Assembly: GCF_002285265.1 (NCBI RefSeq)
Contig: NZ_NSJB01000001.1
Coordinates: 682,001 to 746,000 of the forward strand
Length of the DNA stretch: 64,000 bases
Source: Vandammella animalimorsus
GTDB taxonomy: Bacteria; Pseudomonadota; Gammaproteobacteria; Burkholderiales; Burkholderiaceae_C
Direction of reading: 5' to 3'
The notes under the pieces are model-generated. The model was not told the origin of the DNA, did no database searches, and worked only from the letters and a program-made list of their open reading frames with translations. The position numbers and the translations under genes were made by a program. Positions 52,812-61,238 of this stretch are shown here, piece by piece; position 1 is the first letter of the stretch; every line of letters starts with the position of its first letter.

Positions 52812-53810
52812 TCAGGCCGCCAGCCAGGCACGCACCGCGTGCGGCAATGGCTGGCCAGTGCGCCAGGCGCGCTCCAGCACCTGCCAGTAATAGCGGTAGC
52901 TGGCGCGATCATGCAGCACGCCCTGGTGGCTGATGGGCGCCCATTGCGCCGCCTGGGCCGCTTCAATGATCTGGCATGCGGCTTCGATTTCGGCCGCATC
53001 GGGCGCAAATGCCTGCAGGATCGGGCGGATCTGCGCCGGGTGGATGCTCCACATGCGCGTGTAGCTCAGCTCGCCGCTGGCCTGGCGTGCGGCCTGGGCC
53101 ATGGCCTGCGCATCGGAGAACTCGGTCACGACGCAGTGCGAAGGCGTCTTGCCGTGCGCGTGGCAGGCGGCGGCCATGTCCAGCTTGGCGCGCAGCACCA
53201 TCGGGTGGCGGAACTGCCCGCTCGCACCCATGGCATCGGCGCCAATGGCCCCGCCGTGGGCCGACACAAAATCCATCAGCCCGAAGCTGAGCGACTGCAC
53301 GCGCGGATGCGCGGCAATCTCGAACGCGTTGTGCACCGCCAGCGGCGACTCGATCAGCACATGCAGCGGCAGCGCCGTGCCGCCAACCGCATCGACCTGG
53401 GCCACGGCGCGCTGCACGTCCTGCAGGCTCTCGACCTTGGGCACCATCACATGGCACAGGCGCTGGTGCGCCTGGCCGACGATCTGGGCCACGTCCTCGG
53501 CAAAGCTGGGGTGATCGACGGCATGCACGCGCGCCGCAACCCGCATGCCGGGGGCGGCGCCCTGCAGCAACTCCACCACCAAGGCGGCGTGCTCGCGCTC
53601 GCCGCCCACGGGTGCGCCATCCTCGCAGTCCAGCGTCACGTCGAACACGCAGGCGCCAAACTCCTGGGCCATCTCGGCCTGCAGCTGCAGGCTTTTGCGC
53701 ATGCGCGCCTCCACGCCGCTGTAGTGGTCGCACACGGGCAGCACATGGCTGGCGGCCTGGGCGCCCAGCAAGAGCTGGCGCGGGGATGCTTGGCTGGGGC
53801 TGAGGGTCAT
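52812..53810 (-). CDS. HpcH/HpaI (citrate lyase beta-like) CoA ester lyase
   Basis: A 332-residue TIM-barrel lyase of the CitE/malyl-CoA lyase group. DVTLDCEDGAPVGGE (metal/substrate loop), VMVPKVESLQDVQRAV, LHVLIESPLAVHNAFEIAAHPRVQSLSFG-type segment and MWSIHPAQIRPI are typical. Substrate could be malyl-CoA, citramalyl-CoA or a related ester. It overlaps tam (ATGA) and is near mdh, as in TCA-linked clusters of other Burkholderiales. Confidence 0.87.
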   Translation of the reverse strand: MTLSPSQASPRQLLLGAQAASHVLPVCDHYSGVEARMRKSLQLQAEMAQEFGACVFDVTLDCEDGAPVGGEREHAALVVELLQGAAPGMRVAARVHAVDHPSFAEDVAQIVGQAHQRLCHVMVPKVESLQDVQRAVAQVDAVGGTALPLHVLIESPLAVHNAFEIAAHPRVQSLSFGLMDFVSAHGGAIGADAMGASGQFRHPMVLRAKLDMAAACHAHGKTPSHCVVTEFSDAQAMAQAARQASGELSYTRMWSIHPAQIRPILQAFAPDAAEIEAACQIIEAAQAAQWAPISHQGVLHDRASYRYYWQVLERAWRTGQPLPHAVRAWLAA

Positions 53811-54598
53811 GACGGGCGCCTTGCCACGAGAAAGAGACGGGGATAGGCCAGCAGACGCGTGCCATCGCTGCGCGCTGGGTACAGCTTTGCGATGCGCTGC
53901 TCGTAGGCGCTCAGGTAGCTGGCGCGCAAGTCGGCAGGCAGCGCCTGGACGAAGGGGCGCAGGCCACTGCCTTGCAGCCATTGGACGATGGCCGCAGGCG
54001 AGGCCATCGGATGCTGGTAGATGGTGTGCCACACGTCCACGCTCTGGGCCTGTGGGGCCAGCAGATCGTAGTAGCCGGCCGCCGTCAGCAACGGCGTGCG
54101 CGCCGCTTCGGGCTGGCCGATGATGGCCTGCCAGGGCGCCTGCGCCGCCAGCTCGCACATGGCCTGATGCGAGGGCTCGGCCAGGTTGTCGGGCATTTGC
54201 ACGGCCAGCACGCCACCGGGCGCCAAGGCGGCGAACAGGCGCGGCAGCAGGCGCGCATGCTCGGGCACCCAGTGCAGGCTGGCGTTGGCGAAAATCAGCT
54301 CGGGCGGCTCGTCCGGCGCCCAGGTGGCGATGTCGCCTTGAGCGAATTGCACGTTGGCAAAGCGCTCCTGGGGCAGGCGCGCCCGCGCACTGGACAGCAT
54401 CTGGGCGCTGTTGTCCAGGCCCAGCAGACGGGCCTGCCCAAAGCGCTGCAGCAGCAGCTCAGTGGAGTTGCCCGGCCCGCAGCCCAGATCGACCACGCTG
54501 CGCGCCTGGGCCAACGGCACCCGCGCCAGCAGCTCTGCGGCCGGGCGCGTGCGCTCCTGCTCGAAGCTGCGGTACAGCGCGGGATCCCAGGGCTTCAT
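53807..54598 (-). CDS. tam: Trans-aconitate 2-methyltransferase
   Basis: A 263-residue SAM-dependent methyltransferase: SAM site [54 protein letters not shown]-type motif, and [12 protein letters not shown]. It methylates trans-aconitate, a spontaneous isomer of cis-aconitate that inhibits aconitase. The nearby acnB gene fits this detoxifying job. Its stop overlaps the lyase start by 4 bp; mdh is 74 bp upstream. Confidence 0.92.
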   Translation of the reverse strand: MKPWDPALYRSFEQERTRPAAELLARVPLAQARSVVDLGCGPGNSTELLLQRFGQARLLGLDNSAQMLSSARARLPQERFANVQFAQGDIATWAPDEPPELIFANASLHWVPEHARLLPRLFAALAPGGVLAVQMPDNLAEPSHQAMCELAAQAPWQAIIGQPEAARTPLLTAAGYYDLLAPQAQSVDVWHTIYQHPMASPAAIVQWLQGSGLRPFVQALPADLRASYLSAYEQRIAKLYPARSDGTRLLAYPRLFLVARRPS

Positions 54599-54672
54599 GC
54601 GACGGGTGTGTGCGGCGGGGTGTGCGGGCGGGGTGCGATGCAGGCCAGTGCCTTGTCGTCAGCGGCAGGCGC

Positions 54673-55659
54673 TTACAGCAGGTGCTTGACGCCGTCTTGC
54701 TCGCCCTGCAGCTCGGCCAGGGTCTTGTCCAGGCGCTCCTGGCTGAAGGCGTCGATCTCCAGGCCTTCGACGATCTTGTACTTGCCGTTCTCGGTGGTCA
54801 CGGGGAAGCCGAAGATCACATCCTTGGGGATGCCGTATTCGCCGTTGGAGGGCACGCCCATGGTGACCCACTGGCCCTTGGAGCCCAGCGCCCAGTCGCG
54901 CATGTGGTCGATGGCGGCGTTGGCGGCCGATGCGGCCGAGGACAGGCCGCGCGCCTCGATGATGGCAGCGCCGCGCTTGCCCACGGTGGGCAGGAACACG
55001 TTGGCGTTCCATTCCTGGTCGTTGATGGTGTCCTTGACGGACTTGCCGCCGATGGTGGCAAAGCGGTAGTCCGCGTACATGGTGGGCGAGTGGTTGCCCC
55101 AGACGGTGAGCTTTTCGATCTCGCCGACCTTGCCGCCGGTCTTGGCGGCGATCTGGCTGGCCGCGCGGTTGTGGTCCAGGCGCAGCATGGCGGTGAAGTT
55201 CTCGCGCGGCAGGTCGGGCGCGCTCTTCATGGCGATGTAGGCATTGGTGTTGGCCGGGTTGCCCACCACCAGCACCTTCACGTCGCGGCTGGCCACCTTG
55301 TTCAGGGCCTTGCCCTGGGCGGTGAAGATCTGGGCGTTGGCGGCCAGCAAGTCGGCGCGCTCCATGCCGGGGCCGCGCGGGCGGGCGCCCACCAGCAGGG
55401 CGTAGTCGGCGTCCTTGAAGGCCACCTCGGGATCGCCCGTGGCCACGATGTCCTCCAGCAGCGGGAAGGCGCAGTCCTGCAGCTCCATGATCACGCCCTG
55501 CAAAGCCTTCTGTGCCTTCTCATCGGGGATTTCCAGCAGCTGCAGGATCACCGGCTGGTCCTTGCCCAGCATTTCGCCGGATGCAATGCGAAACAGCAAG
55601 GCGTAACCAATTTGCCCGGCAGCGCCGGTCACCGCGACACGAACGGCTTTTTTACTCAT
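54673..55659 (-). CDS. mdh: Malate dehydrogenase
   Basis: A 328-residue NAD-dependent malate dehydrogenase. Rossmann start [21 protein letters not shown], the active-site loop [37 protein letters not shown] and the catalytic His in [12 protein letters not shown]. It oxidises malate to oxaloacetate in the TCA cycle. The start is the ATG at 55659. A palindrome (55823-55834) lies in the divergent promoter region shared with the tetrathionate sensor gene. Confidence 0.96.
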   Translation of the reverse strand: MSKKAVRVAVTGAAGQIGYALLFRIASGEMLGKDQPVILQLLEIPDEKAQKALQGVIMELQDCAFPLLEDIVATGDPEVAFKDADYALLVGARPRGPGMERADLLAANAQIFTAQGKALNKVASRDVKVLVVGNPANTNAYIAMKSAPDLPRENFTAMLRLDHNRAASQIAAKTGGKVGEIEKLTVWGNHSPTMYADYRFATIGGKSVKDTINDQEWNANVFLPTVGKRGAAIIEARGLSSAASAANAAIDHMRDWALGSKGQWVTMGVPSNGEYGIPKDVIFGFPVTTENGKYKIVEGLEIDAFSQERLDKTLAELQGEQDGVKHLL

Positions 55660-55822
55660 ACGAAAGCTCCACTAGGTTTGAAGGAAAACGGTGCGTTGCG
55701 CCGCTGCCGCGCAACCGGCAGGGCTGCAGGCGGCGGGGAAAGGGGCGCTCCAAGGCGCAGCAGGCGCAAACCAACGCAACCCGGCATTCTACCCGGGTTT
55801 ACACCCATCCCAAATTCTTATG

Positions 55823-55834
55823 TCTTATATAAGA
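55823..55834. promoter_or_regulatory. Perfect 12-bp palindrome, possible operator
   Basis: TCTTATATAAGA lies in the 257-bp gap between the divergent mdh and ttrS genes, in an AT-rich patch of otherwise GC-rich DNA. It looks like a regulator binding site or overlaps a -10 element. Which gene it controls is unknown. Confidence 0.5.
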
Positions 55835-55916
55835 GTTTGCGGTTTTTGACTGCAGGCAAATCGGCAGCTTGGGCTTGGCGCAAGTTTTGTTGCGTATCAT
55901 CGCCCGCTGCCCCGCC

Positions 55917-57842
55917 ATGCCCGACCACAACCATCGCCCCCCAGCCCGTGCCGTGCCCAGCGCCACAGCCCAGGCCAGCACCCTGCCCTGGTCGCACTGG
56001 CGGGCCTGGCTGGCTGCGGGCTGCCTGGCGCTGGCCCTGCCCATGCTGCTTGGCGCAGCGCAGGCGGCACCCGGGCCTGCGCCAGAGGGGGCAGCGGCCA
56101 CGGCTCCCGCCGCATCGCCCGGCACAGCCCATGCGCCTGCTGGCCCCCACGCGCCTGCGGGCGATTCCATCGTCCACATCGGCATCCTGGCCTATCTGGG
56201 TGAAGCCGCCGCTGCGCAGGAGTGGCAGCCCCTGGCCAACTACCTGCAAACCGCCCTGCCGCAGCATCAGGTGATGCTGCAGTACCTGGGGCTGGAGCAG
56301 CTGCGCCAGGCCGTGGCGCAAGGCAGCGTCGATTTCGTGCTGACCAATCCGGGCCAGTATGTGGAGCTGGAGACGGCCTTTGGCCTGCGGCGCATTGCCA
56401 CGCTGGAGCACGGCCGCTCGCCCACCTCCAGCCTGGCCGTGGCGGCCACGGTGGTGGCCCGGCACGACCGCAGCGACCTGCAGACGCTGGAGGATCTGCG
56501 CGGCAAGACGCTGGCGGCCATCTCCTCCGAAGGCTTTGGCGGCTACCAGATCCTCTGGCGCGAACTCGACGATTTGCGCATCGACCCACGGCGCGACCTG
56601 GCGCAGCTGCTGTTCGTGGGCTACCCCATGCCACAGGTGCTGCACGCCATCGACGAGGGGCGCGCCGACGCCGGCGTGGTGCGCGCCTGCCTGCTGGAGA
56701 CCCTGCCCGACTGGCGCCAGCGCTACAAAGTGCTCTCGGGCCAGTTCGTGCCTGCGCTGGGCTGCTCGGTCTCCTCGCGCCTGTACCCCAACTGGCCCAT
56801 GGCCGGGCTGCGCAACACGCCCACGCAGCTGGCGCGCGCCATGGCCATTGCCCTGCTGCAAATGGATCCCGCCCGGCACGGCATCGGCTGGACGGCCCCG
56901 GCCGACTACCAGCCCATCCACGATGTGTTCCGCCAGCTGCAACTGGGCTCCTACCAATACCTGCAAAGCAGCCACCTGCAGCGCATCGCGCAGCAATATT
57001 GGCCTTTCGCGTTGCTGGCCCTGCTGTCCTGGGCGGCCTACACGCTGCACGTGAACTACCTGGTGCGCAGCCGCACCGCCGCGCTGGAGCGCGCCCTGCA
57101 CGAGCGCGAGACCTTCGAGATGCGCATGCGCTCCAACCAGGAGCAGGCCGAGCACCTCTCGCGCCTGTCGGTGCTGGGCGAGCTCTCCACCACCTTGGCG
57201 CACGAGCTCAGCCAGCCGCTGGCCGGGGTGAGCAACTACGCCCAAAGCCTGCTGCGCCGCCTGGACAACGGCCGCCTGACCGACGAGGCCGTGCGCGAGG
57301 CCTCCTCCAGCATCGTCACGCAGGCCCACGCCGCCGCCGAAATCCTCAAGCGCATCAAAGGCTTCGTGCGCAAGCGCACCAACGTGCGCGAGCCCTGCGC
57401 CGTGCCCGCGCTGGTGCAGGACGCCATCGCCCTGTTCCAGGGCATGCAGCGCAACGCGCCCTACATCCAGGTGCTCGACCGCCTGCCCCCGCAGCTGCGC
57501 GTGCAGGCCGACCCGCTGCAAATCCAGCAAATCCTGCTGAACTTCTTCAAGAACGCGCAGGACGCCATGCAAACCGTGCCCGCAGGCGAGCAGCACATCC
57601 GCATCGAACTCGAACAAAGCGAGGGCTGGGTCTGGATCCATGTGCGCGACTACGGCATCGGCATGACCGACGCGCAGCTGCAGCGCCTGTTCGAGCCCTT
57701 CTACACCACCAAGGACGACGGCCTGGGCCTGGGCCTGTCGATCTGCAAAAGCATCGCCGAGGCCCATGGCGGACAGCTGCAAGGCCAGCGCCCCGCCGAG
57801 GGCCCCGGCATGGTGTTTTCCCTCAGCCTGCCCGCCCCATGA
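55917..57842 (+). CDS. ttrS: Tetrathionate sensor histidine kinase TtrS
   Basis: A 641-residue membrane kinase. An N-terminal hydrophobic segment (about 24-50) and Ala/Pro stretch precede a PhnD-like periplasmic binding domain (IVHIGILAYLGEAAAAQEWQPLANYL, DFVLTNPGQYVELE, CSVSSRLYPNWPMAGL), a transmembrane helix near 362-380, then a kinase core: H429 in LAHELSQPLAGVSNYA, N-box FFKNAQDAM, DYGIGM and GLGLGLSICKSI. The same layout defines TtrS, which senses tetrathionate and activates ttr genes. The overlap with ttrR (ATGA) and the adjacent ttrBCA genes make the assignment strong. Confidence 0.9.
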   Translation: MPDHNHRPPARAVPSATAQASTLPWSHWRAWLAAGCLALALPMLLGAAQAAPGPAPEGAAATAPAASPGTAHAPAGPHAPAGDSIVHIGILAYLGEAAAAQEWQPLANYLQTALPQHQVMLQYLGLEQLRQAVAQGSVDFVLTNPGQYVELETAFGLRRIATLEHGRSPTSSLAVAATVVARHDRSDLQTLEDLRGKTLAAISSEGFGGYQILWRELDDLRIDPRRDLAQLLFVGYPMPQVLHAIDEGRADAGVVRACLLETLPDWRQRYKVLSGQFVPALGCSVSSRLYPNWPMAGLRNTPTQLARAMAIALLQMDPARHGIGWTAPADYQPIHDVFRQLQLGSYQYLQSSHLQRIAQQYWPFALLALLSWAAYTLHVNYLVRSRTAALERALHERETFEMRMRSNQEQAEHLSRLSVLGELSTTLAHELSQPLAGVSNYAQSLLRRLDNGRLTDEAVREASSSIVTQAHAAAEILKRIKGFVRKRTNVREPCAVPALVQDAIALFQGMQRNAPYIQVLDRLPPQLRVQADPLQIQQILLNFFKNAQDAMQTVPAGEQHIRIELEQSEGWVWIHVRDYGIGMTDAQLQRLFEPFYTTKDDGLGLGLSICKSIAEAHGGQLQGQRPAEGPGMVFSLSLPAP

Positions 57843-58471
57843 ACACTGCCCAAGACCTGTCCATCTACCTGGTGGACGACGACGCCGCCTTTCGCCGCTC
57901 CGTGGCCTTTTTGCTCGACTCCGTGGGCTGGCGCGTCGTGCAATACGACAGCGCCCAGGCCTTCCTGGCCGCACACGAGCAGCCCCCCGCTGACCTGGGC
58001 TGCCTGCTGCTGGACATCCGCATGCCCATCATGAGCGGCCTGGTGCTGCAACAGCACCTGCGCAGCCGTGGCTGGAGCGCGGCCATCGTCTTCATGACCG
58101 GCCACGGCGATGTCGAGCTGGCCGTGCAGGCCATGAAGGCCGGTGCCTGCGACTTTCTGGAAAAGCCCTTCAAGGACCAGGCCCTGCTCGACGCCGTGGA
58201 CCAGGCCGTGCAGCGCACGCGCGAGCTGCAACACCACAGCCAGCGCCAGGCCGGCGCCCGCGCGCGGCTGCAGCGCCTCTCACCGCGCGAGCACGAAGTG
58301 GCGCGCCTGGTCGCACAAGGCCACCCCAACAAAACCGTGGCCCGCCTGCTGGACATCAGCGAAAAAACCGTGCACGTGCACCGCCAGCACGTGCTGGAGA
58401 AAACCGAAGTCGCCAACGCCGCCGAGCTCACCAGGCTCATGCTCGCCGCCGATGCGCGGGCGCTGGATTGA
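57839..58471 (+). CDS. ttrR: Response regulator TtrR (receiver plus LuxR HTH)
   Basis: A 210-residue two-domain regulator. The receiver has the acidic pocket VDDD near the start, the phosphorylation site D59 (LLLDIRMP), T in FMTGHGD and K in LEKPF. The LuxR-type HTH is LSPREHEVARLVAQGHPNKTVARLL ... EKTVHVHRQHVLEK. Partner of TtrS (4-bp overlap). It should activate the reductase genes downstream. Belongs to the FixJ group. Confidence 0.92.
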   Translation: MNTAQDLSIYLVDDDAAFRRSVAFLLDSVGWRVVQYDSAQAFLAAHEQPPADLGCLLLDIRMPIMSGLVLQQHLRSRGWSAAIVFMTGHGDVELAVQAMKAGACDFLEKPFKDQALLDAVDQAVQRTRELQHHSQRQAGARARLQRLSPREHEVARLVAQGHPNKTVARLLDISEKTVHVHRQHVLEKTEVANAAELTRLMLAADARALD

Positions 58472-58574
58472 GGGCTTGTCTTGGTCCGCGAGGCCTGCTC
58501 TTTGGCTTTTGCCGGCGGCTGACTCAGGAAGGCGGGCCGGCGGGGGCTTCACATTGAAAAGCACGGAAAAGCCC

Positions 58575-58976
58575 ATGCGGCAAAGTGAACTGATTCGTCC
58601 AGCAGATGTTGCGGTATTGATATCGCTGGAAGAAGCCATGTGGCGAGCAGAAACCCGGTTCGACTTGGAGTTCATGGAACAACATTTGGCTGCCGACTTC
58701 ATCGAGCTGGGCCGCTCCGGGCGCACCTATACCCGAGCGCAGTGCCTGGCCGCAGCACCGCAGCCCATCGTCTGCCGCTTGCCCCTGCCCAATCTGCAGG
58801 TGCGTCTTTTGGATGCCGATACCGCGCAGTTGCTGTACGACAGCATCGTGACGCGAGAAACAGGAGAACTTGAGCACACGCACCGCTCCTCCCTGTGGAC
58901 ACGCACGGCAGCAGGTGGCTGGGTCATGCGCTTTCATCAGGGCACGCCATTCGTGCCCGATGTACTCGGTGCATGA
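58575..58976 (+). CDS. NTF2-like (DUF4440-type) small protein
   Basis: A 133-residue protein of the NTF2-like fold: ISLEEAMWRAETRFDLEFMEQHLAADFIELGRSGRTYTRAQC, then strands to TAAGGWVMRFHQGTPF. Such proteins bind small ligands or act as unknown enzymes. The ribosome site is GGAAAAG. It sits between ttrR and ttrB with gaps of 103 and 275 bp; it is not part of known ttr operons, and its role is unknown. Confidence 0.8.
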   Translation: MRQSELIRPADVAVLISLEEAMWRAETRFDLEFMEQHLAADFIELGRSGRTYTRAQCLAAAPQPIVCRLPLPNLQVRLLDADTAQLLYDSIVTRETGELEHTHRSSLWTRTAAGGWVMRFHQGTPFVPDVLGA

Positions 58977-59044
58977 GCTGGGGTGCGAATTGCTTGCAGG
59001 CATCGCGCCAAGTTTTTTGCTGGTGGGCAAGTGTCCCAATGCCG

Positions 59045-59138
59045 CCCAATTGTGGCGCGGCCGATCGAGGGCAAGGCACACCTCGGCAGCGATGCAATAG
59101 GTAATTTCATCTAGGCAACTGGCCAAAGCCCCCAATTG
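59045..59138. promoter_or_regulatory. Two CCCAATTG octamers upstream of ttrB
   Basis: The octamer CCCAATTG occurs at 59045-59052 and again at 59131-59138 in the 275-bp gap before ttrB, where the ttrBCA promoter should lie. They are candidates for TtrR or another regulator, but chance is not excluded. No other gene is seen in this gap. Confidence 0.35.
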
Positions 59139-59251
59139 AAAAATGGTCAATGGGCACGTACTCTGCAAGCCATGAGATTTGCAGCAAGTACCACGATGAC
59201 CAAGACTTCGATTTCCCACCCGGGCGCCGCCTGTCTGCTGGAGGCGCGGCC

Positions 59252-60031
59252 ATGAAAAACACCTCTTCTCCCTGCGCGTCTGCCGCCCAGCCCAGCCGTG
59301 GCAAACGTGGCTTTCTCAAGGGCCTGCTGGGCCTGAGTGCCACGGCCACGGTCATCCCCATCCTGCCGGCGCGCGCTGGCATCAACGATCAGCCCAAGCG
59401 CCGCCCTGGCATGCAGGGCAAGCGCTTTGGCATGCTGATCGACATGCGCAAGTGCATCGGCTGCCAGGCCTGCACGGTCAGTTGCTCGGCCGAGAACCAG
59501 CCGCCCATTGGCCAGTTCCGCACCACGGTGCTGCAGTACGAGATCGACCGCAACGACGGCACAGCCCCGGCGATGGTGAGCCTGCCGCGCCTGTGCAACC
59601 ACTGCGACAACCCGCCCTGCGTGCCTGTCTGCCCCGTGCAGGCGACCTTCCAGCGCGAGGACGGCGTGGTGCTGGTGGACAACACCCGCTGCGTGGGCTG
59701 CGGCTATTGCGTGCAGGCCTGCCCCTACGACGCGCGCTTCATCAACCACGAGACGCAAACGGCCGACAAGTGCACGTTCTGCGAGCACCGGCTGGAGGTG
59801 GGCCTGTTGCCCGCCTGTGTGGAGAGCTGCGTGGGCGGCGCGCGCGTGATTGGCGATTTGATGGATCCCAACAGCGAGATCAACCGCCGCATGGCCGAGT
59901 CCAAGGAGGAAATCAAAGTCCTCAAGCCCGGCATGAACACCGCCCCGCGCGTGTTCTACATCGGCCTGCCCGATGAGTTCGTCAATGGCATCGATGGGCA
60001 AGCCAGCGTGCGCCTGATTGCCGAGCACTGA
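59252..60031 (+). CDS. ttrB: Tetrathionate reductase iron-sulfur subunit TtrB
   Basis: A 259-residue subunit with four 4Fe-4S clusters (CIGCQACTVSC, CNHCDNPPCVPVCP, CVGCGYCVQACP, CTFCEHRLE with later CVESC). The N-terminus SRGKRGFLKGLLGLSATA is a Tat-like signal with a KR pair, as in Salmonella TtrB. The sequence of the central 100 residues is very close to known TtrB. It passes electrons from TtrC to TtrA in the periplasm. The ATG at 59252 has a GGAGG ribosome site. Confidence 0.96.
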   Translation: MKNTSSPCASAAQPSRGKRGFLKGLLGLSATATVIPILPARAGINDQPKRRPGMQGKRFGMLIDMRKCIGCQACTVSCSAENQPPIGQFRTTVLQYEIDRNDGTAPAMVSLPRLCNHCDNPPCVPVCPVQATFQREDGVVLVDNTRCVGCGYCVQACPYDARFINHETQTADKCTFCEHRLEVGLLPACVESCVGGARVIGDLMDPNSEINRRMAESKEEIKVLKPGMNTAPRVFYIGLPDEFVNGIDGQASVRLIAEH

Positions 60032-60083
60032 GCGGCCTGCCGCGACCAACGCAGATTCGATCCATCCCCGAAGGACTTCCATC

Positions 60084-61127
60084 ATGGAGATCATTGAGCT
60101 TTTGACCCCGTACTACGAAGCCGCCTGGCTGCCCTGGGCCGTGCAGTACTTTTTCCTCATCGGCATGGCCACGGGCGCGGCCATGCTGGCCGCCTGGGGC
60201 GCCTGGGCCCCGGCTCAGCATCCGGCGGCCAAGGCCCTGCCACTGGCCGTGGTGCTGCTGGCGGTGACGGCCATCAGCGCGCCCGTGGCCCTGCTGGCGG
60301 ACTTGCACCAGCCGGCGCGCTTTTGGCATTTCTATGCCCACTTCACCCCTTGGTCTTGGATGTCGCTGGGCGCCCTGCTGCTGCCGGTGTTCGTCACGCT
60401 TTCGCTGGGCGTATGCCTGACCTGGTGGCTGGGCTGGCACCGCTGGATGCGCTGGTTGGCGCTGGCGCTGGTGTTCTCGTCCATCTCGATTGCGGTCTAT
60501 ACCGGCGCCGAGATCGCCATCGTCCGCGCCCGCCCGCTGTGGAGCAACCCCTGGGTGCCGCTGAACCTGACGCTGACGGCCTGGCTGGCGGCCGTGGGCT
60601 GCGCGCTGGGGCTGACGCTGTGGATGCAAGCCGGGCGCGATGTGGCCGTGCGGGCTTGGCTGGGCAAGCTGGGACTGGGGCTGAGCGTGGCGCTGCTGGC
60701 CGTGGCCTGCGCCTGGGCCATCGGCGGGCACTGGCTGCAAACCCCGTCGTTCCTCGCTGCCAAGGAGCTGTATGCCAACTTCCCGATCTGGCGCATCAGC
60801 CTGTGGCTGTCGGTGATCTTCGGGGCGTTGGTGATGGCGCTCTGGCTGCGCCCTGCATGGTGGCTGCATTCGCCGGCCATGATCGCGGTGCTGGGCACGG
60901 CCGTGTGCGCCGCCGCCTGGGGCTTTCGCTGGGCCTTGTTCATGGGCGTGCAGGGCGTGCCCAAGTACGGCGCCGGGCTGTACGTCTACCACATGCCGCT
61001 GGGCGGCGAGGGGCTGATGGGCATCGTCGGGGTGTTCGGCCTGTGCGTCGCGGTGCTCACGCTGGTGCTGTGGGCGCTGGAGCTGTGGCCGCAACGCCAG
61101 CCCGCTGCCGTCTTGCGCGCAGCCTGA
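60084..61127 (+). CDS. ttrC: Tetrathionate reductase membrane subunit TtrC (NrfD type)
   Basis: A 347-residue membrane protein with about nine helices, of the NrfD/PsrC family: MEIIELLTPYYEAAWLPWAVQYFFLIG, LLADLHQPARFWHFY, FSSISIAVYTGAEIA. It oxidises quinol and feeds TtrB. The ATG at 60084 has AAGGA upstream; 52 bp after ttrB. Confidence 0.93.
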   Translation: MEIIELLTPYYEAAWLPWAVQYFFLIGMATGAAMLAAWGAWAPAQHPAAKALPLAVVLLAVTAISAPVALLADLHQPARFWHFYAHFTPWSWMSLGALLLPVFVTLSLGVCLTWWLGWHRWMRWLALALVFSSISIAVYTGAEIAIVRARPLWSNPWVPLNLTLTAWLAAVGCALGLTLWMQAGRDVAVRAWLGKLGLGLSVALLAVACAWAIGGHWLQTPSFLAAKELYANFPIWRISLWLSVIFGALVMALWLRPAWWLHSPAMIAVLGTAVCAAAWGFRWALFMGVQGVPKYGAGLYVYHMPLGGEGLMGIVGVFGLCVAVLTLVLWALELWPQRQPAAVLRAA

Positions 61128-61238
61128 GCCACATTGCCGAGCCCATCCGGGGCGGTAGCGCCGCAGGCGGCCCGCCCCCTTCTAAAAAAATCGTGAGCCA
61201 CGCAGCCCGATCTGGCTGCATCGCCAAAGGATTTCCCC

